From positions 34,998,331 through 35,062,330 of the forward strand of contig OY726563.1 in assembly GCA_963383645.1 (NCBI GenBank): a stretch of DNA of 64,000 nucleotides. Direction: 5' to 3'. Shown piece by piece: positions 43,604 through 54,795 of the stretch (positions are counted from its first letter, which is position 1; each line of letters opens with the position of its first letter). The notes beneath the pieces were generated by a model, which was given only the letters and a program-made list of their open reading frames with translations, was not told where the DNA came from and ran no database searches. Position numbers and translations under genes: made by a program. The stretch is from Muscardinus avellanarius (Eukaryota > Chordata > Mammalia > Rodentia > Gliridae).

Positions 43604-44463
43604 AAAATATATTAAGCCAGAAAAATAGAGGACAAATTGTTATTTTCAATCATGTTTTAAAATTCTCAATAGAATTCTTAAGTTCAAGGAGAGTTATTGT
43701 AACAGTCTCTACAGATTATCAACATCTCAAACAAAATAAGTGAAGTCCACGGCAGTGGTAGCCTGTAGAGATTTATTCTTCTGGCCTAGAAACTAAAGTC
43801 ATTCTGGACACCTTCTCTCATCTACTCAGTTGACCTACTCATGCTGACCCAGTCTGCATGAACAAGTCCTGCCGAGTAGGTCTCAATTATCTCTTTTTCC
43901 AATTATCTCTTGAACTTGCTCACTTCTTTCCATGTTCCACACCCTGCTTTAAGCTACTATCATATTTTGCAGTGACCGCTGAAGAACTTACTTCTTCCAT
44001 TCTTTCTTGTAGTAATATTTTACAAATGAAAAGCTTGTATTATGTCCCTGCTTAAAATCTCAGAAGGAGAAAGTACTTTCAAATCTCAGAAGGAGAAAGT
44101 ACTTTCAACACACATATCTAGTCAAGACCCCAAAAATAAAAATAATTCCTAAAAAGAGAAAAAAAATACACTCCAATAAAATCTGCCCCAAAGACTTGAA
44201 TAGTCACTTCACCGAGAGAAAGTCCTAAATGATTTGTTCTCCAGGAACCTCTCTAGTCTCGTCTGAAATCACAGAGATAGCCTTTCTCCTCCTTAAACTG
44301 CAAATTAGAATTGTTTTCAATTGCCAAAGGAAAGGAACTGTCTTTTACCAACAGTGTCTCTGGTCCAGTTACTTGCTTTCGCATCCTCTCCTCAATCTAA
44401 ATTATTGACTCTCAGAACTGGCCACATAGTTGAATCAGCTGAGATGATTTTAAAATTGCCAAT
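43604..44463. other. No gene seen; contains a 26-bp perfect tandem duplication
   Basis: AAATCTCAGAAGGAGAAAGT plus ACTTTC is present at 44055-44080 and again at 44081-44106 without differences. The rest is unassigned intron. Confidence 0.7.
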
Positions 44464-44545
44464 GTTTGTGTTGGGGCTGTAGCTTTGGGGTGGTACATTT
44501 ACCTAGTATGCAAGGCCCTAGGTTCTAGCACCACCAAAAAAAAGT
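44464..44545 (+). mobile_element. ID-type SINE (tRNA-derived monomer)
   Basis: GGGGCTGTAGCTTTGGGGTG, ACCTAGTATGCAAGGCCCTA and GGTTCTAGCACCACC followed by A8: box A, box B and tail of an ID element. Confidence 0.75.
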
Positions 44546-44562
44546 CAATACCCAGGACCAGG

Positions 44563-44606
<44 letters not shown>

Positions 44607-44615
44607 GGGGGGGGG
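44563..44615 (+). repeat. (CA)n followed by G11
   Basis: About 20 CA units end directly in a run of eleven G. Confidence 0.95.
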
Positions 44616-44770
44616 TAGAGAGGGAGAATGTGTTCTGTGAACAGATAAATATCGCAACTCACGATAATACAAAGATAGGTTGGTATGTGTTTGAATTGAC
44701 TATTAACATATCATAGTAGCAATATACTATAGTAGTTTATTTTAAGTATGGTTTAAATCATTAAATAAAG

Positions 44771-44813
44771 GTGTGGGGGGGGGTGTGGGTGTGTGGGTGT
44801 GTGCGCGCGCGCG
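44771..44813 (+). repeat. G9 / (GT)n / (GC)n alternating tract
   Basis: A G run, then GTGTGGGTGTGTGGG, then GTGTGCGCGCGCGCGC: an alternating purine-pyrimidine segment of the type that can adopt Z-DNA. Confidence 0.9.
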
Positions 44814-45902
44814 CTTCATGGTAGGGGGAGCAAAAGAAGACCTTTTTTTTTTTTTTACAGGCAGTAACAGTATACCTGGAAATATGTGTTCAATCAGCAC
44901 ATAGAAAAAAATTCTTCATTTACACTAGGACATTGCAATACTGCTTGCCTTAAACTTTGTCTTTCTTTTTTCAACTAGACAGCAAGCAGATAAATTCGAT
45001 CTAACCTAGGCTTAAGCATTACTCCAAAATCACATCAATGCCATCATGAGGACATTGGTTATAACACATCTTCAAACCTCTCTTCAAACAGCCTAACAAA
45101 GCTAACCTGCAAGGAGAAGAAAGGGTAATAATGTATCTTTCAGAGTTTCAGAGAAAGACCTTTCAATAACCACTCAAAACTCTTCAAAGATTTTCCTCTG
45201 TGACAATATAACCAAGTGAGGCAGGGCTCCAACAAATGGTTTCTTTCTCAACCTGGATGTCTTACTTGTGATTATTTATTCTGACAATAGCAGGCAGTTT
45301 CAAGAAATGCTTAATGTAATTGGTTTTTGTCGACCATAAGCCCTTGGGACTCTATTTATATATACATTTGTATAGCATGTGCTTCAATACACTACATGGT
45401 TTTGAAAACTTTCCGAGCTCTATGTGTAGCATTGTTCATGGTCAATAGAGTCAATTCTTTACTTTTTCCTGCTTGAACAAAGGTGAGGAAGAAAGCAGAG
45501 CTTCTTTCCCCCACCCTTTTAGTAAGAGTAAAATTAAGAGAGCTAGGGAGAAGGGAGAATGGGAACAAGGTGACAACAATCACAGAAACAATTAAATCTA
45601 TGAATATAAATCCCACTAAATACTCAATTCTTTAAGTTAATTTAATAATATGAGGCAAAGAAAAATGAGTATATCTATACACTCTTCAGAACCGGAAGAT
45701 AAGTCCCAAGTAGGCATTTTAAAAGCCTATCTCTTAATGACATCCAGGGGAACAAGAAAGGTAAATCATATTAAATACCCAAAAAAGATATCAAAATATA
45801 CTCTGAGGACTTGTGATTTAATCCACAACTTGAAACTTAGAAGAAACTGATGAAAAATTAAAATTTGTCTTGATCTCCTATTAAAAAGGAAGTAGTGATA
45901 AG

Positions 45903-45903
<1 letters not shown>
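44814..45903. other. No gene seen; unassigned intron
   Basis: A T15 run at 44844-44858. No SINE or LINE recognised over about 1 kb. Confidence 0.5.
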
Positions 45904-45956
<53 letters not shown>

Positions 45957-45957
45957 G
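45904..45957 (+). repeat. (CA)n(TA)n microsatellite
   Basis: About 18 CA units, then about 8 AT units. Confidence 0.95.
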
Positions 45958-46073
45958 TAACATCTAATATATTTACTAATTATGTTTGATGACAATATAG
46001 GAAAGAGCAAAAACTCAGAGCCTAAGTTTCAGACTGCCTGTATCTCCTTTTTATGCTTGAAATTTCATCCTTG

Positions 46074-46250
46074 TCAGGCATCGTGATGCATGCCTATAAT
46101 TCTAGCATTTGGGAGGCTGAGACAGGAGGATCACAGTTTGAGGCCAGCCTCAGCAACTTAGACCTTGTTCAAAACAAAATAAAAAATAAAAAGAGCTGGG
46201 GGTACAGTTTAGAAGTAGAATGCCTCTGGGTTCAATCCCCACCCAGTAGA
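46074..46250 (+). mobile_element. B1-dID SINE, left half shortened
   Basis: The linker follows CAACTTAGACCTTGTTCAAA directly, showing a deletion of the second CTTAGTGAG unit. Confidence 0.85.
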
Positions 46251-46308
46251 GAAAGAAGGAAGGAAGGAAGGAAGGAAGGAAAGAAAGAAAGAAGAGAGAA
46301 AGAAAGAT
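46251..46308 (+). repeat. (GGAA)n / (GAAA)n tract
   Basis: Expanded tail of the preceding SINE. Confidence 0.9.
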
Positions 46309-46364
46309 TCACACTTAAAGAGTTTCATACTTAAGATTTTTAATCTTTGGTCTAGTAAATTACT

Positions 46365-46366
<2 letters not shown>

Positions 46367-46397
<31 letters not shown>
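46367..46397 (+). repeat. (TA)n microsatellite
   Basis: About 15 TA units. Confidence 0.95.
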
Positions 46398-46398
<1 letters not shown>

Positions 46399-46719
46399 TA
46401 AATATTGATAATCTGTAATGCATCATTATAAACTACTATCTTTTTCATATTTCTAAGTATGACCCCAGTGTATTGATCAAAATGGAATAATAATTGATGG
46501 TAGTCCAGATTTGATTAAGTATATATGCCTTATTCAGCTCCTTACAAATACTGAACAATGATTTCCCTACTATAACAAAAAGTTCTACTTAGGGCAGATG
46601 GCTGCTTACAGAAATCCATGTTTTTAAGTAAAATGTGGAACCAGAGTATGTTTAAAAGGAGTATTGCTAGTATTTAAAACCTAAAAAAATGAGTATTGCT
46701 ATAACATCCTCTAATTTTT

Positions 46720-46902
46720 TTTTTGGTGGTACTGGGGATGGAACCCAGGGGCATTCTACCTCAAAGCTACACCCCCAGCCCTATTTTTATTCTTTATTTT
46801 GAAACAGTGTCTCACTGAGTTGAGAAGGGCCTAAGTAGCTGAGGCTGGCTGCGAACTGTGATCTTCCAGTCTCATTACAAGCGTACGCCACCACACCCAG
46901 CC
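46720..46902 (-). mobile_element. B1-dID SINE, left half with deletion
   Basis: Antisense dimer. CCAGTCTCATTACAAGCGTA lacks the central part of the B1 5' segment. CTAATTTTTT / CTAATATTTT flank it. Confidence 0.85.
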
Positions 46903-47164
46903 CCTAATATTTTTAAAAGAACCCACCTGTGTCCCTATGCCATCATAGAACAATCTCCTCTAGTTTTCACTTATGTCAAGAACGTTTAAGTCTATGGAAT
47001 AATTCTGATATCAAAGATTATTATTTTGATAATAAATATATCAAAAGAGACTAGAATTAAATAAAATTATGCTAGAAATTATACTAATATGTTCATTTTC
47101 TGAATAATAGGATGGATTTAGCACAGTGCATTTATTTCATTTCCCTCCTCAAACCTCATTGTTA
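46903..47164. other. No gene or repeat recognised
   Basis: Short AT-rich stretch. Confidence 0.4.
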
Positions 47165-47584
47165 TATAGGTTTAGATTTGGCATGTCCCTTGACGTCTCA
47201 TGCTGGAAGCATGATCCCCAGTGCAGTAAGGTCTAGGGGTGGGGCCTTGGGAGGTGACTAGATCATGAAGCTCCAATTTCATCAATGGACTCATCCATTG
47301 ATGGTTGAGTGGACTACTGGGAGGTGAGACCTAGTTGGAGAAAGTGGGTCACTGGGGGCATGCCCTGGAAGGCTTTATTTTCCCCCAGTTCCTTTTCTCT
47401 CTGTTTCCTGCCTGTCATGAGCTGAGCAGCTTTCCTCTGCCACACATTTCCACCAGTATGTTTCTGCATTGGAGCCAAATGACCATGGACTGAATCCTCT
47501 GAAATCATGAGCCAAAATAAATCTTTTCTTAAGTTGTTCTTGTCAGGGATTTTGGTTACAGTGACACAAAGTTGACAAATAGAC
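47165..47584 (+). mobile_element. MaLR-type solo LTR
   Basis: TTTAGATTTGGCATGTCCCT, CATGATCCCCAGTGCAGTAA, GGTGGGGCCTTGGGAGGTGA, AGTGGGTCACTGGGGGCATG, then GAGCCAAAATAAATCTTTTC (polyadenylation signal) and a terminal GTTACAGTGACACAAAGTTG. Same family as the LTRs of the provirus at 34667-37303. No internal region follows. Confidence 0.75.
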
Positions 47585-47871
47585 CCATTAAAATGATACC
47601 AAAAAGTTTTTTAAGGATTGGAAGAACAAGAGAGGAGACAATAGTAATATGTGAGAGGCGAGAGAACAGATAGAATGATGGCAATTGACTCAACAGACTG
47701 GAGAAATCTGACCTGCAAAGAGAAAATTTGGAAACTCATTCAGAACCCAACCCTTTCACAGTACAGAATCCTAAAGAAGCTCATCAATTGGTAGAATCAG
47801 ATAACAATGGAACTAGAAATAAAAAGAGGGTGTGGTTAGTGTGGTTAAAATAAAAAGGTTTAAGTGAAATT

Positions 47872-48220
47872 TGTTGGAGAGGCAGTTAGATCTTTGATAG
47901 GTCGGGTCCCTTGCCCTCCCCTCACGGGCAGCTGAGACACGAGGTGAATCCCCTGAAGCCAGAAGTGGAGATGGGGCAGACTCTAGATATTGTAAGAAGA
48001 CCAGCACTGTCCCACGTTGCTAGCCACACCCTAAGACCCTGGCTACATAAATACCCTCACTTCCTCTCTGTGGAGCAACTCTGCTAACTGATTGGCCCTT
48101 TCCCCTACTGTTGGCAAACCTCCCCTGAAGGCGCCAATAAATTAAAGAGGCCTGCTCTCACGCAAAAACTTGGCCGGTTTTTGCCTCCTTTGCAACCCCC
48201 AACTCAATTTCAATGTTACA
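47872..48220 (+). mobile_element. Probable solo LTR of another ERV class
   Basis: CpG-richer than its surroundings. GCTACATAAATACCCTCACT (TATA-like), GATTGGCCC (CCAAT-like) and GCCAATAAATTAAAGAGG (AATAAA) are in the right order for a U3-R-U5 unit. TG...CA limits and a target duplication were not confirmed. Confidence 0.45.
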
Positions 48221-48259
48221 ATCTCTCCTCTACTTCATACTATGGGCACCTTTCTCATT

Positions 48260-48461
48260 TTTTTTTTTTTTTTTTTTTTGGTGGTACTGAGGTTCCCGGA
48301 AACCCTTCTACTTCCAGGCTACACTCCCAGATCTGTTTTATATGTTTTTATTTTGAAACAGAGTCTCTTAAGCCAGCAAGGCTGGCTTCGAACCTGCGCC
48401 ATCCTCCTGTCTCCGCCTCCCAAGCACAGGGATTACAAGCGTGCGCCACCATGCCCGGCTG
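48260..48461 (-). mobile_element. Young B1-dID SINE
   Basis: Antisense, young subtype (AAGCCAGCAAGGCTGGCTTC). CACCTTTCTCATT at 48247-48259 and CCCCTTTCTCATT at 48462-48474. Confidence 0.9.
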
Positions 48462-48589
48462 CCCCTTTCTCATTCTAACAGGCTCTTTCTCTGGAGAGTA
48501 TAAACAGGATCTGAGAACCAGAGAGGCAATGCCATTAGGGAAGAGGGTACTATATAGAAATTAAGGGCAGTATGTGTTTACATTCACAC

Positions 48590-49960
48590 TGAATACAGAC
48601 AACCCCAGTCCCATTTCCCCTAACACAGGGGATGTTGAGAGCGAAAACAAAAAGGTCATTTCTACTGAATATCTGACCATCCCAGTAAGGAAAATATAAA
48701 GATAACGACATGAAGTTCACCAAATTGCTCAACTAGATCACCCTCCAGAGAAACCCACAGCTAAAAAAGATATCTCCCTACCTTCAGGGATATATCAGAT
48801 TTCAGGTCCTCTACTGCAGGTTTTCCAATCTCAACACTATTAAAATTTTGAGCTGGATAAAGTCTTTCTGGGCAGGAATATAATGTGCATTGTATCTGCC
48901 AGAGGCCATTAGTACCCCCTTCCCATCTTTGACAAGGCCAAAAGTCTCCAGATATTGCCAAATGTCCCCTGAGGGGCAAAACTGTCCTCAATTAAGAACC
49001 ACGACTCCATTCCTAATGATGAGTAGACAAGCAAGGCTCCTCAACCATCTGGAGAAGAATCTCTAATTTGGAAAATGGGGCCAAAACAAACAGAAAGAGA
49101 AACTTAGAGGCAACAGACTATATAAGAAAAGCACCTCAAATTACCATTAACATTCCCAGAAAGATATTACAACTACAAAACCAAAAACAGAACTTTCCGA
49201 AAACAAACAAAAGGGGCTCTTGAAAAATAAACACACAGAGAAATCTAAAATTCAATAGAAGGGTTGGCAGATAATGTTGAGGGAATCTCCCAGAAAGTAG
49301 AGCAAAAATAACAAAGAAAATGGAAGAAAAGAAGTTGAATAATTCAAGAAAATTTCTCAGAACTGAAATCATAAGTACTCCGACTTTAAAGGACCTGCCA
49401 AGAACTCAGCAACAAATAACCCACATCCACACACAAACATGCCACTCTGAAATTGGAAATCACTGCAGATAAGGAGGAAATTTTCAGATTCCAAAAGTGG
49501 GGTAAGTGTACAGAACAGGAAAGGTGATACAGTTTCTACACATGGGATCAGAAATGAGAATGGCTTCAGGTCTCCATTGCAACACTAGAAGCCAGAACAC
49601 AGTACTCATGAAGAAAATTATTTCTAACCTTTAATTCTGCCTCCAACCAGACCACTGATAACCAGAAAGACATTTTCAGATACGAGAAAGCTCAATATGT
49701 TAGTTGCCATGCATACTTTCTGAAGAAATTATTGTAGGATGTGTTTCCAAAACAAGAGTGGGTCAATAAAAGGGACACCAAGGAACAGGAAATATGAGCG
49801 CCAATACAGAAGCCAGATGAAGGGACTCCCCAAGAGTATAAGGAAGAAAAATTTCAAGCTAATACTGTTTCCAAACATAGAAGACAAGCAGTCCTGGCTG
49901 AGAGCCAGCGAAAACACTGGCTACTTTGGATCACGTTTTTAACCTAAAAAGAGAAAGGCT
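48590..49960 (+). mobile_element. Old HAL1 (ORF1-only L1 relative), sense
   Basis: GGGAATCTCCCAGAAAGTAG, ACATCCACACACAAACATGC, AGCCAGAACACAGTACTCAT, AACCTTTAATTCTGCCTCCA and ATGTTAGTTGCCATGCATAC follow the order of HAL1/L1M ORF1 and downstream sequence. No intact frame. Confidence 0.6.
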
Positions 49961-50600
49961 AGGTGAGCTGGACCCAGCTTCCTCTGTTTTGCTTTTTCTG
50001 ACCCTGGGCTCCTGAGATGCCCGCTCTTCTCTGCTGCGTGGACCAGCAAAGGACTCATCTCACTCCACTGCAGTGTTCTGCTCTGACCTATTCCTGAGAG
50101 CTGGAGGCACATGCCTGTGAGCTGAAGAGAGGCCCATGCCCCTGACTGCATGCCTGAGGGACCTAGCCCACACTGCACTGCAGTTCCAATGTCCTTCCTG
50201 CCTGGGAAGAGGCCACGACCTGGGATTTCCTAGTAGATCTAGCAAACTGGCTTCCCAGATTGGGCTCCTAAACACTGGTTATCTGAAGCCAGATTGTGAA
50301 CAAGAGATTCTGTTCAGCTTCTTCCTCTCAAAGTCTTCATGCAATGATAGTAATAATGCCCTTTTCTCACACAGCTAAATTTGTACTTATAACTCAGGTT
50401 TTAACGACTGAAATATATACTAATAAGGGATATATAGGAAGGGGATAAAGCTAGAAGAAAACCAAAAGTAATGAACAACAAAAAAGTTAAGACAGTGGTT
50501 GAAGTGGGGAGGGTATTGTGATGGCAAGGAGCACAGAATAGACTTTTGAAGGCAGTAGTAATAATCTGTTTTGTAAACTTGACAATGGATTTATGACTTT
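49961..50600. other. No gene seen; GC-richer stretch of unknown origin
   Basis: 49970-50290 is GC-richer (CTGGGCTCCTGAGATGCCCG, TGAGAGCTGGAGGCACATGC) with short overlapping open frames on both strands, none with a recognisable domain. Confidence 0.4.
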
Positions 50601-50608
50601 TCACTTAT

Positions 50609-50777
50609 TTATTTTGCACTGGGGGCTGAATCCAGGGGCATTCTACCTCCAAGCTACACCCCAGCCCTTTTTTTTGTTTTGAAATTGGGTCTCATTAAGT
50701 TGCGGAGAACCTCACTAAGTTGCTGAGGCGCTGGTCTTGATCCTGCAATCCTCCTGTCTCAGCTCCCAAGTACTGGG
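50609..50777 (-). mobile_element. B1-dID SINE, shortened
   Basis: TTCACTTATT before and after. The B1 5' segment is cut at CAAGTACTGGGGAC. Confidence 0.85.
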
Positions 50778-50883
50778 GACTCTTCACTTATTATTCTTTA
50801 TATACTCATACTTTTTACACTCTTTAATTCATTTACTTATTTGTTTATATTTCCTAGTAAAAATAGTTTTGTTTTTTATTTTG

Positions 50884-51085
50884 CAGGACTGAGGACAGAA
50901 CCCAGGGGCATTCTACCTATAAGCTACAACCTCAGCCCTATTTTTTTATTCTTTATTTTGAAACACATTCTCACTAAGTTGCAGAGGACCTCACTTAAGT
51001 AGCTGAGGCTGTCCACAAACCGTGATCCTCCTGTCTCAGCCTCCCAAGGACTGGGATTACAAGTGTGCGCCACCATGCCTGGCTT
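50884..51085 (-). mobile_element. B1-dID SINE
   Basis: Complete antisense dimer, older. Confidence 0.85.
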
Positions 51086-51389
51086 TTTTTTCTTTTAATG
51101 GCTGGGAGTTGGTAGGTTCTTAAGGTTTTGCTAACCAAAGAAAGTCTTACATTTTTTCATATCTGTACAATACAAATTCTTTAAAGGAACTTGACATATA
51201 TATAAATATGAAGAAAAACATCTGCATTGCAAACAAGTTAATAGGGATTATTAATTGTATTTTCATATCTCAGTGAAATAAAATTAGAATACTTTAAATT
51301 GATGCACATTGGAGTTACATCTGTCATATAAAATTCTCGCCCTATGAAAAGTTTACAAACAAAAACACATATCTCAGGAAACCTTTAGC
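51086..51389. other. No gene or repeat recognised
   Basis: AT-rich flank of the composite L1 insertion. Confidence 0.4.
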
Positions 51390-51405
51390 AAATGGGGTGA
51401 ACCTG

Positions 51406-51934
51406 AAGCCGAGGTGAGCCGCTGCGGAACAGCCAGGCGGGATTTTTCAGCACAGGGAACATCTAAAGCTCCCAGTGGCTGAGCTCAGCACACGCTGCAA
51501 GGACTCAGAGTGGAATTCAAAACCAAGAAGAAATAAGCCAGCCTCACGGCCGAGGGCGTAGCAGTAGCGCCATATTGCCACCGGCGGCAGCAGCAGCGAA
51601 TTCAACGAGTCCAGACAGCTACATCTGTGAACTCAAGAACAGTGAGTCAAATTGCGGGCCACAGAGGAGAAATCCCAGTACTGTACTTCCTGGGACTTGA
51701 CCCAGTGGGGGAGTGGCGGTGGCAGAGATATCACACCGTAGGAGAACGTGCAACCTGGCACCCCCCACAGTCTAAAGCAGCCTCTATGGACTCTCTGGGT
51801 CGGAGACTCTGTGATACAACCCAGTAAAGGAGTAGTGGGGTCTGAGATACTACAGACCCGAGATCCAGAGCACCTTAAGTGAAGTCATAGTGACCCAAGG
51901 GAAGAACCCAGAGAAGGCACAAACTTCTGAAATC
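51406..51934 (+). promoter_or_regulatory. L1-type 5'UTR (internal promoter region)
   Basis: It is one of the most CpG-bearing segments of the window (GAGCCGCTGCGGAACAGCC, CATATTGCCACCGGCGGCAG) directly upstream of ORF1, matching the usual position of the L1 internal promoter. The element starts exactly after the target duplication, so its 5' end looks intact. Confidence 0.6.
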
Positions 51935-52852
51935 ATGGGAAAGAGGAATAATACTGGAGCAATGAATGCCCACAACCCCACAACATCAGAACCCGATAAA
52001 ACAGAAAATCAGAGATTTCTAGAAGATCAAATCAGGAAAATAACTGTAGAAATAATAGAGGTGCTTCAAAAAGAACTCAGAGAGAGCCAAAAAGAGATAA
52101 AGGATGCAATTAATGAAGTAAAGGCCTCAATTCAAAGCACAAACAACCGATTAGACCACATGGAGAACAGAATCTCGCTCTTAGAAGTTGATCATTCAAA
52201 AAATGAACGCATGGTTTCTAATCTAGAAAAAAATATCCAACAGCAGGAATCTGACATTGAAGAAATATGGGCCCATTTTAAGAGAGCTAACCTAAGAATA
52301 ATTGGAATAGAGGAGGGAAAAGAAAGTGATACTAAAGGGATCAACAATCTCTTCAAGGAAGTAATAGCAGAAAATTTTCCAAACATAGAGCAAGAGGTTG
52401 ATACACAGATCCAGGAAACTTATAGAACTCCCTTTAGGCAGGATTGGAGAAGAGGATCCCCACACCACATAATTGTCAAAATGACCAATGTGGAAGCCAA
52501 GCAGAGAATCTTAAAGGCAACAAAAACAAAAGGCCTAGTGACATTCAGAGGCAAACCAATTAGAATCACTCCAGACTTCCCAAACCAAGCCATGAGAGCC
52601 AGAAGGGCTTGAAGTAACATATTCCAAACTCTGAAAGAAAACAACTTCCAGCCAAAAATTTTTTACCCAGCAAAACTTTCTATCAAATTAGATGGAGAAA
52701 TAAGAAGCTTCCATGACAAACAGAAACTGAAGGAATTTATGTCTTCAAAACCAGCGCTAGAGAAAATACTCAAAGAGATTAACTACAAAGAAGAAATAGG
52801 TAACACACACCAGAACCAGAGAAACAAGATTGTCCATCCAACAGACAACTAA
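51935..52852 (+). pseudogene. L1 ORF1 with one nonsense mutation
   Basis: ORF1 encodes the L1 RNA-binding chaperone: N-terminal region, coiled coil, RRM and C-terminal domain. The frame opens at ATG 51935 (MGKRNN, the L1-like start) and stops at TGA 52610-52612 after 225 codons, then continues in frame without further stops to TAA 52850-52852 (306 codons with stop; human ORF1p has 338 residues). The coiled coil covers roughly residues 45-115. IEEIWAHFKRANLRIIGIEE marks the RRM entry, and RTPFRQ...PHHIIVKM and FYPAKLS mark the C-terminal domain. The stop replaces the conserved Trp of the RREW-like motif (TGG to TGA). A single lesion suggests a fairly young copy. The GTG-initiated extension at 51890 is not a likely start. 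Confidence 0.85.
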
Positions 52853-52955
52853 GATTGGTTATCTGTGGAGATTCATTATTTATGTTAGTCTTTTACCTAT
52901 CTCTAAATGGTATTGTTTGCCTTTATTGTTGTTAATTTTTAGTAGTTCTAGTTGG

Positions 52956-53560
52956 GATATTAATATACCTTCAGATATAGCATTTGGAAATATTTTATCC
53001 AATTCTATTAGTAACTTTTAACTCTGTTTACATTGTCTTTGGATATACAATTTTTTTTATTTTTTAGGGAGTTTGTATACTCTTCTGTTGCCTGTGCCAT
53101 TGAAATCATATCCAAGAAATCACTGCCAATTTCAATGTTGTGAGGTTTTATGACCCAGATTTTCTTCTAAAAGTTTATAGTCTTAAGATTTATATTTAGG
53201 TCTTTTATCTATTTTGAGTTAATACTTATATATGGGATTAGGTAAGGGTCCAATTTTATTCTTTTCCATGAAAATTATTATTTTTCAACAATATTTAGTT
53301 AAAAGATTATTATTTCCACCACCAAATGTTCGTGGAAACCTTGTCAAAAATAACTTGATAATATAGGGAAGAATTTAGCTGTAGGCTTGTATTTAACTCC
53401 AATGGTTTATATATCTGCCTTTAGAATAGTACTACACTGTTTCAATTATTGTAGCTTTATATGGTTTGAAATCAGAAAATATATATCTTCTAGCTTTGTT
53501 CTTTTTCAAGATCGTTTTGGGTATCTAGAATCCATATTCCATATTAGGATAGATTTTTTT
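52956..53560 (-). mobile_element. Fossil L1 ORF2/3' segment, inverted, inside the composite insertion
   Basis: TTGCCTGTGCCATTGAAATC, ATATCCAAGAAATCACTGCC, TTGAGTTAATACTTATATAT, AGGTAAGGGTCCAATTTTAT and TTGTTCTTTTTCAAGATCG are the reverse complement of old L1 ORF2 sequence. Its divergence looks much greater than that of the flanking ORF1. Confidence 0.7.
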
Positions 53561-53932
53561 CTGAAAAATAAATATATAAATAAATATATGATAGTTTCAC
53601 CTAAAAAAATAGAAAAAAAATATTCTCTGGTAAGAAAGAAAGTAAAAAGAAATATTGAAATGTTATCTTTAAGTCATCAAAAGCTTGGTACCAGACAAAT
53701 GAAACTGTTATGTGAGATTATCATTTTTAATTTTGGATAAATTGCTATAATACTAGATGTCAACCACTAAGCCAAGCATGGGAAGGAGGGATGGAGAGGG
53801 AATGGGGTGGGGATCAGGTGGGGGCTGACTGGGCGATGTGTGCATGTATATCTACAAAAGTTTGTATCCCACTATGATGTATGAATACAGTGCACAAATA
53901 AAAATAAATAAATAAAAAATGGGGTGAACCTG

Positions 53933-54111
53933 TCCATATCACAGGCCTGGAAGCTTCCTTAATATTTATAGTGAATTCTGCAATGTACCATGAGGTAAGT
54001 ATGAAAACTGTGAACAAGAAAAAAAAGTTTAAAGAGGAAAGAAAGAGGTGAGGAAAATGAAGGCTGAGAACAAATTTTCACATATGCACACACCACACAC
54101 AGCTTATACAC
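53933..54111. other. No repeat recognised
   Basis: Short unique flank between the composite L1 and the Tigger remnant. Confidence 0.4.
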
Positions 54112-54580
54112 AGTACGTCCTTATGACACAGAGTCCGTATTTGTGAATTCGCCTACTTACTAAAATTTGTAACCTTAAGTTCAATACTTGTTCAATACTT
54201 GTGGCACTTTTACAGTTATTTATAAATATCCATATAGCGGTAAAAAATGTATGTACATGTTACCTGATGTGTTGGTTGCCAGTTAAGGCTGAGCAAGGTG
54301 AGGCTCTGTCCTCTTGTTCCAGCTGTGATACCATAAGCAAGTGACCTTTGTGAAGTCTTTTTAGTCCATTTTTTTCCCTTTTTGCATTTTGTACTTTTTA
54401 CTTGTTGATTTCGCTGTTTAAGATGGTCCCAAGTGCAGTGCTCAGTTTCTATTTAGTGTTCTAAGCACAAAAAGGCTGTGATGTGTCTTATGGGTAAATA
54501 TGATACCTGAGCTTCATTGAGGCATAAGTTATAGAATAGATGGTCATAGGTTAAATGTTCATGAATCAACTATACATTTT

Positions 54581-54780
54581 TGTTTATTTTTTGTACTACT
54601 GGGGATTGAACCCAGGGGCATTCTACCTTCAAGCTACACCCATCCTTATTACATTTTTTATTTGGAAATAGGGTCTCACTAAGTTGCTGAGGGCCTTGAT
54701 AAGTTTCTGAGGCTGTCCTCAAACCTGCGATCCTCCTGTCTCAGCCTCCCAAGTACGAGTGTGTGCCACCATGCCAAGCT
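54581..54780 (-). mobile_element. B1-dID SINE, stack copy 1
   Basis: TCAACTATACATTTT (54566-54580) on the left, TCAACTACACATTTT (54781-54795) on the right. Older subtype, left end shortened. Confidence 0.9.
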
Positions 54781-54795
54781 TCAACTACACATTTT

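Larger units (their letters stand above)
51390..53932 (+). mobile_element. Composite L1/HAL1-type insertion with 16-bp target duplication
   Basis: AAATGGGGTGAACCTG occurs at 51390-51405 and 53917-53932, framing a 2511-bp insert. Inside, in order: a CpG-containing 5'UTR (51406-51934), ORF1 (51935-52852), a transition (52853-52955), an antisense fossil L1 segment (about 52956-53560), unassigned AT-rich DNA (53561-53754), and the local L1 3' terminus (53755-53900) with an A-rich tail. ORF2 is absent. The order sense-inverted-sense within one target duplication is not what a simple truncated or twin-primed L1 gives. Confidence 0.85.

Noticed and set aside
44464..44545. tRNA gene
   Set aside because: It has box A and box B like sequences but also an A-rich tail and cannot form a complete cloverleaf by eye; it is an ID SINE. 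The ID halves of all dimers were rejected as tRNA genes for the same reason.
48170..48564. Two overlapping frames of 102 and 127 codons
   Set aside because: Both are the antisense SINE at 48260-48461 with short flanks.
49970..50290. CpG island or alternative CASK promoter
   Set aside because: The stretch is GC-richer than its surroundings but has very few CpGs and no initiator or exon-like sequence.
51890..51934. GTG-initiated 15-codon extension of L1 ORF1
   Set aside because: L1 ORF1 starts with ATG followed by Gly-Lys; the ATG at 51935 fits, and the upstream segment belongs to the 5'UTR.
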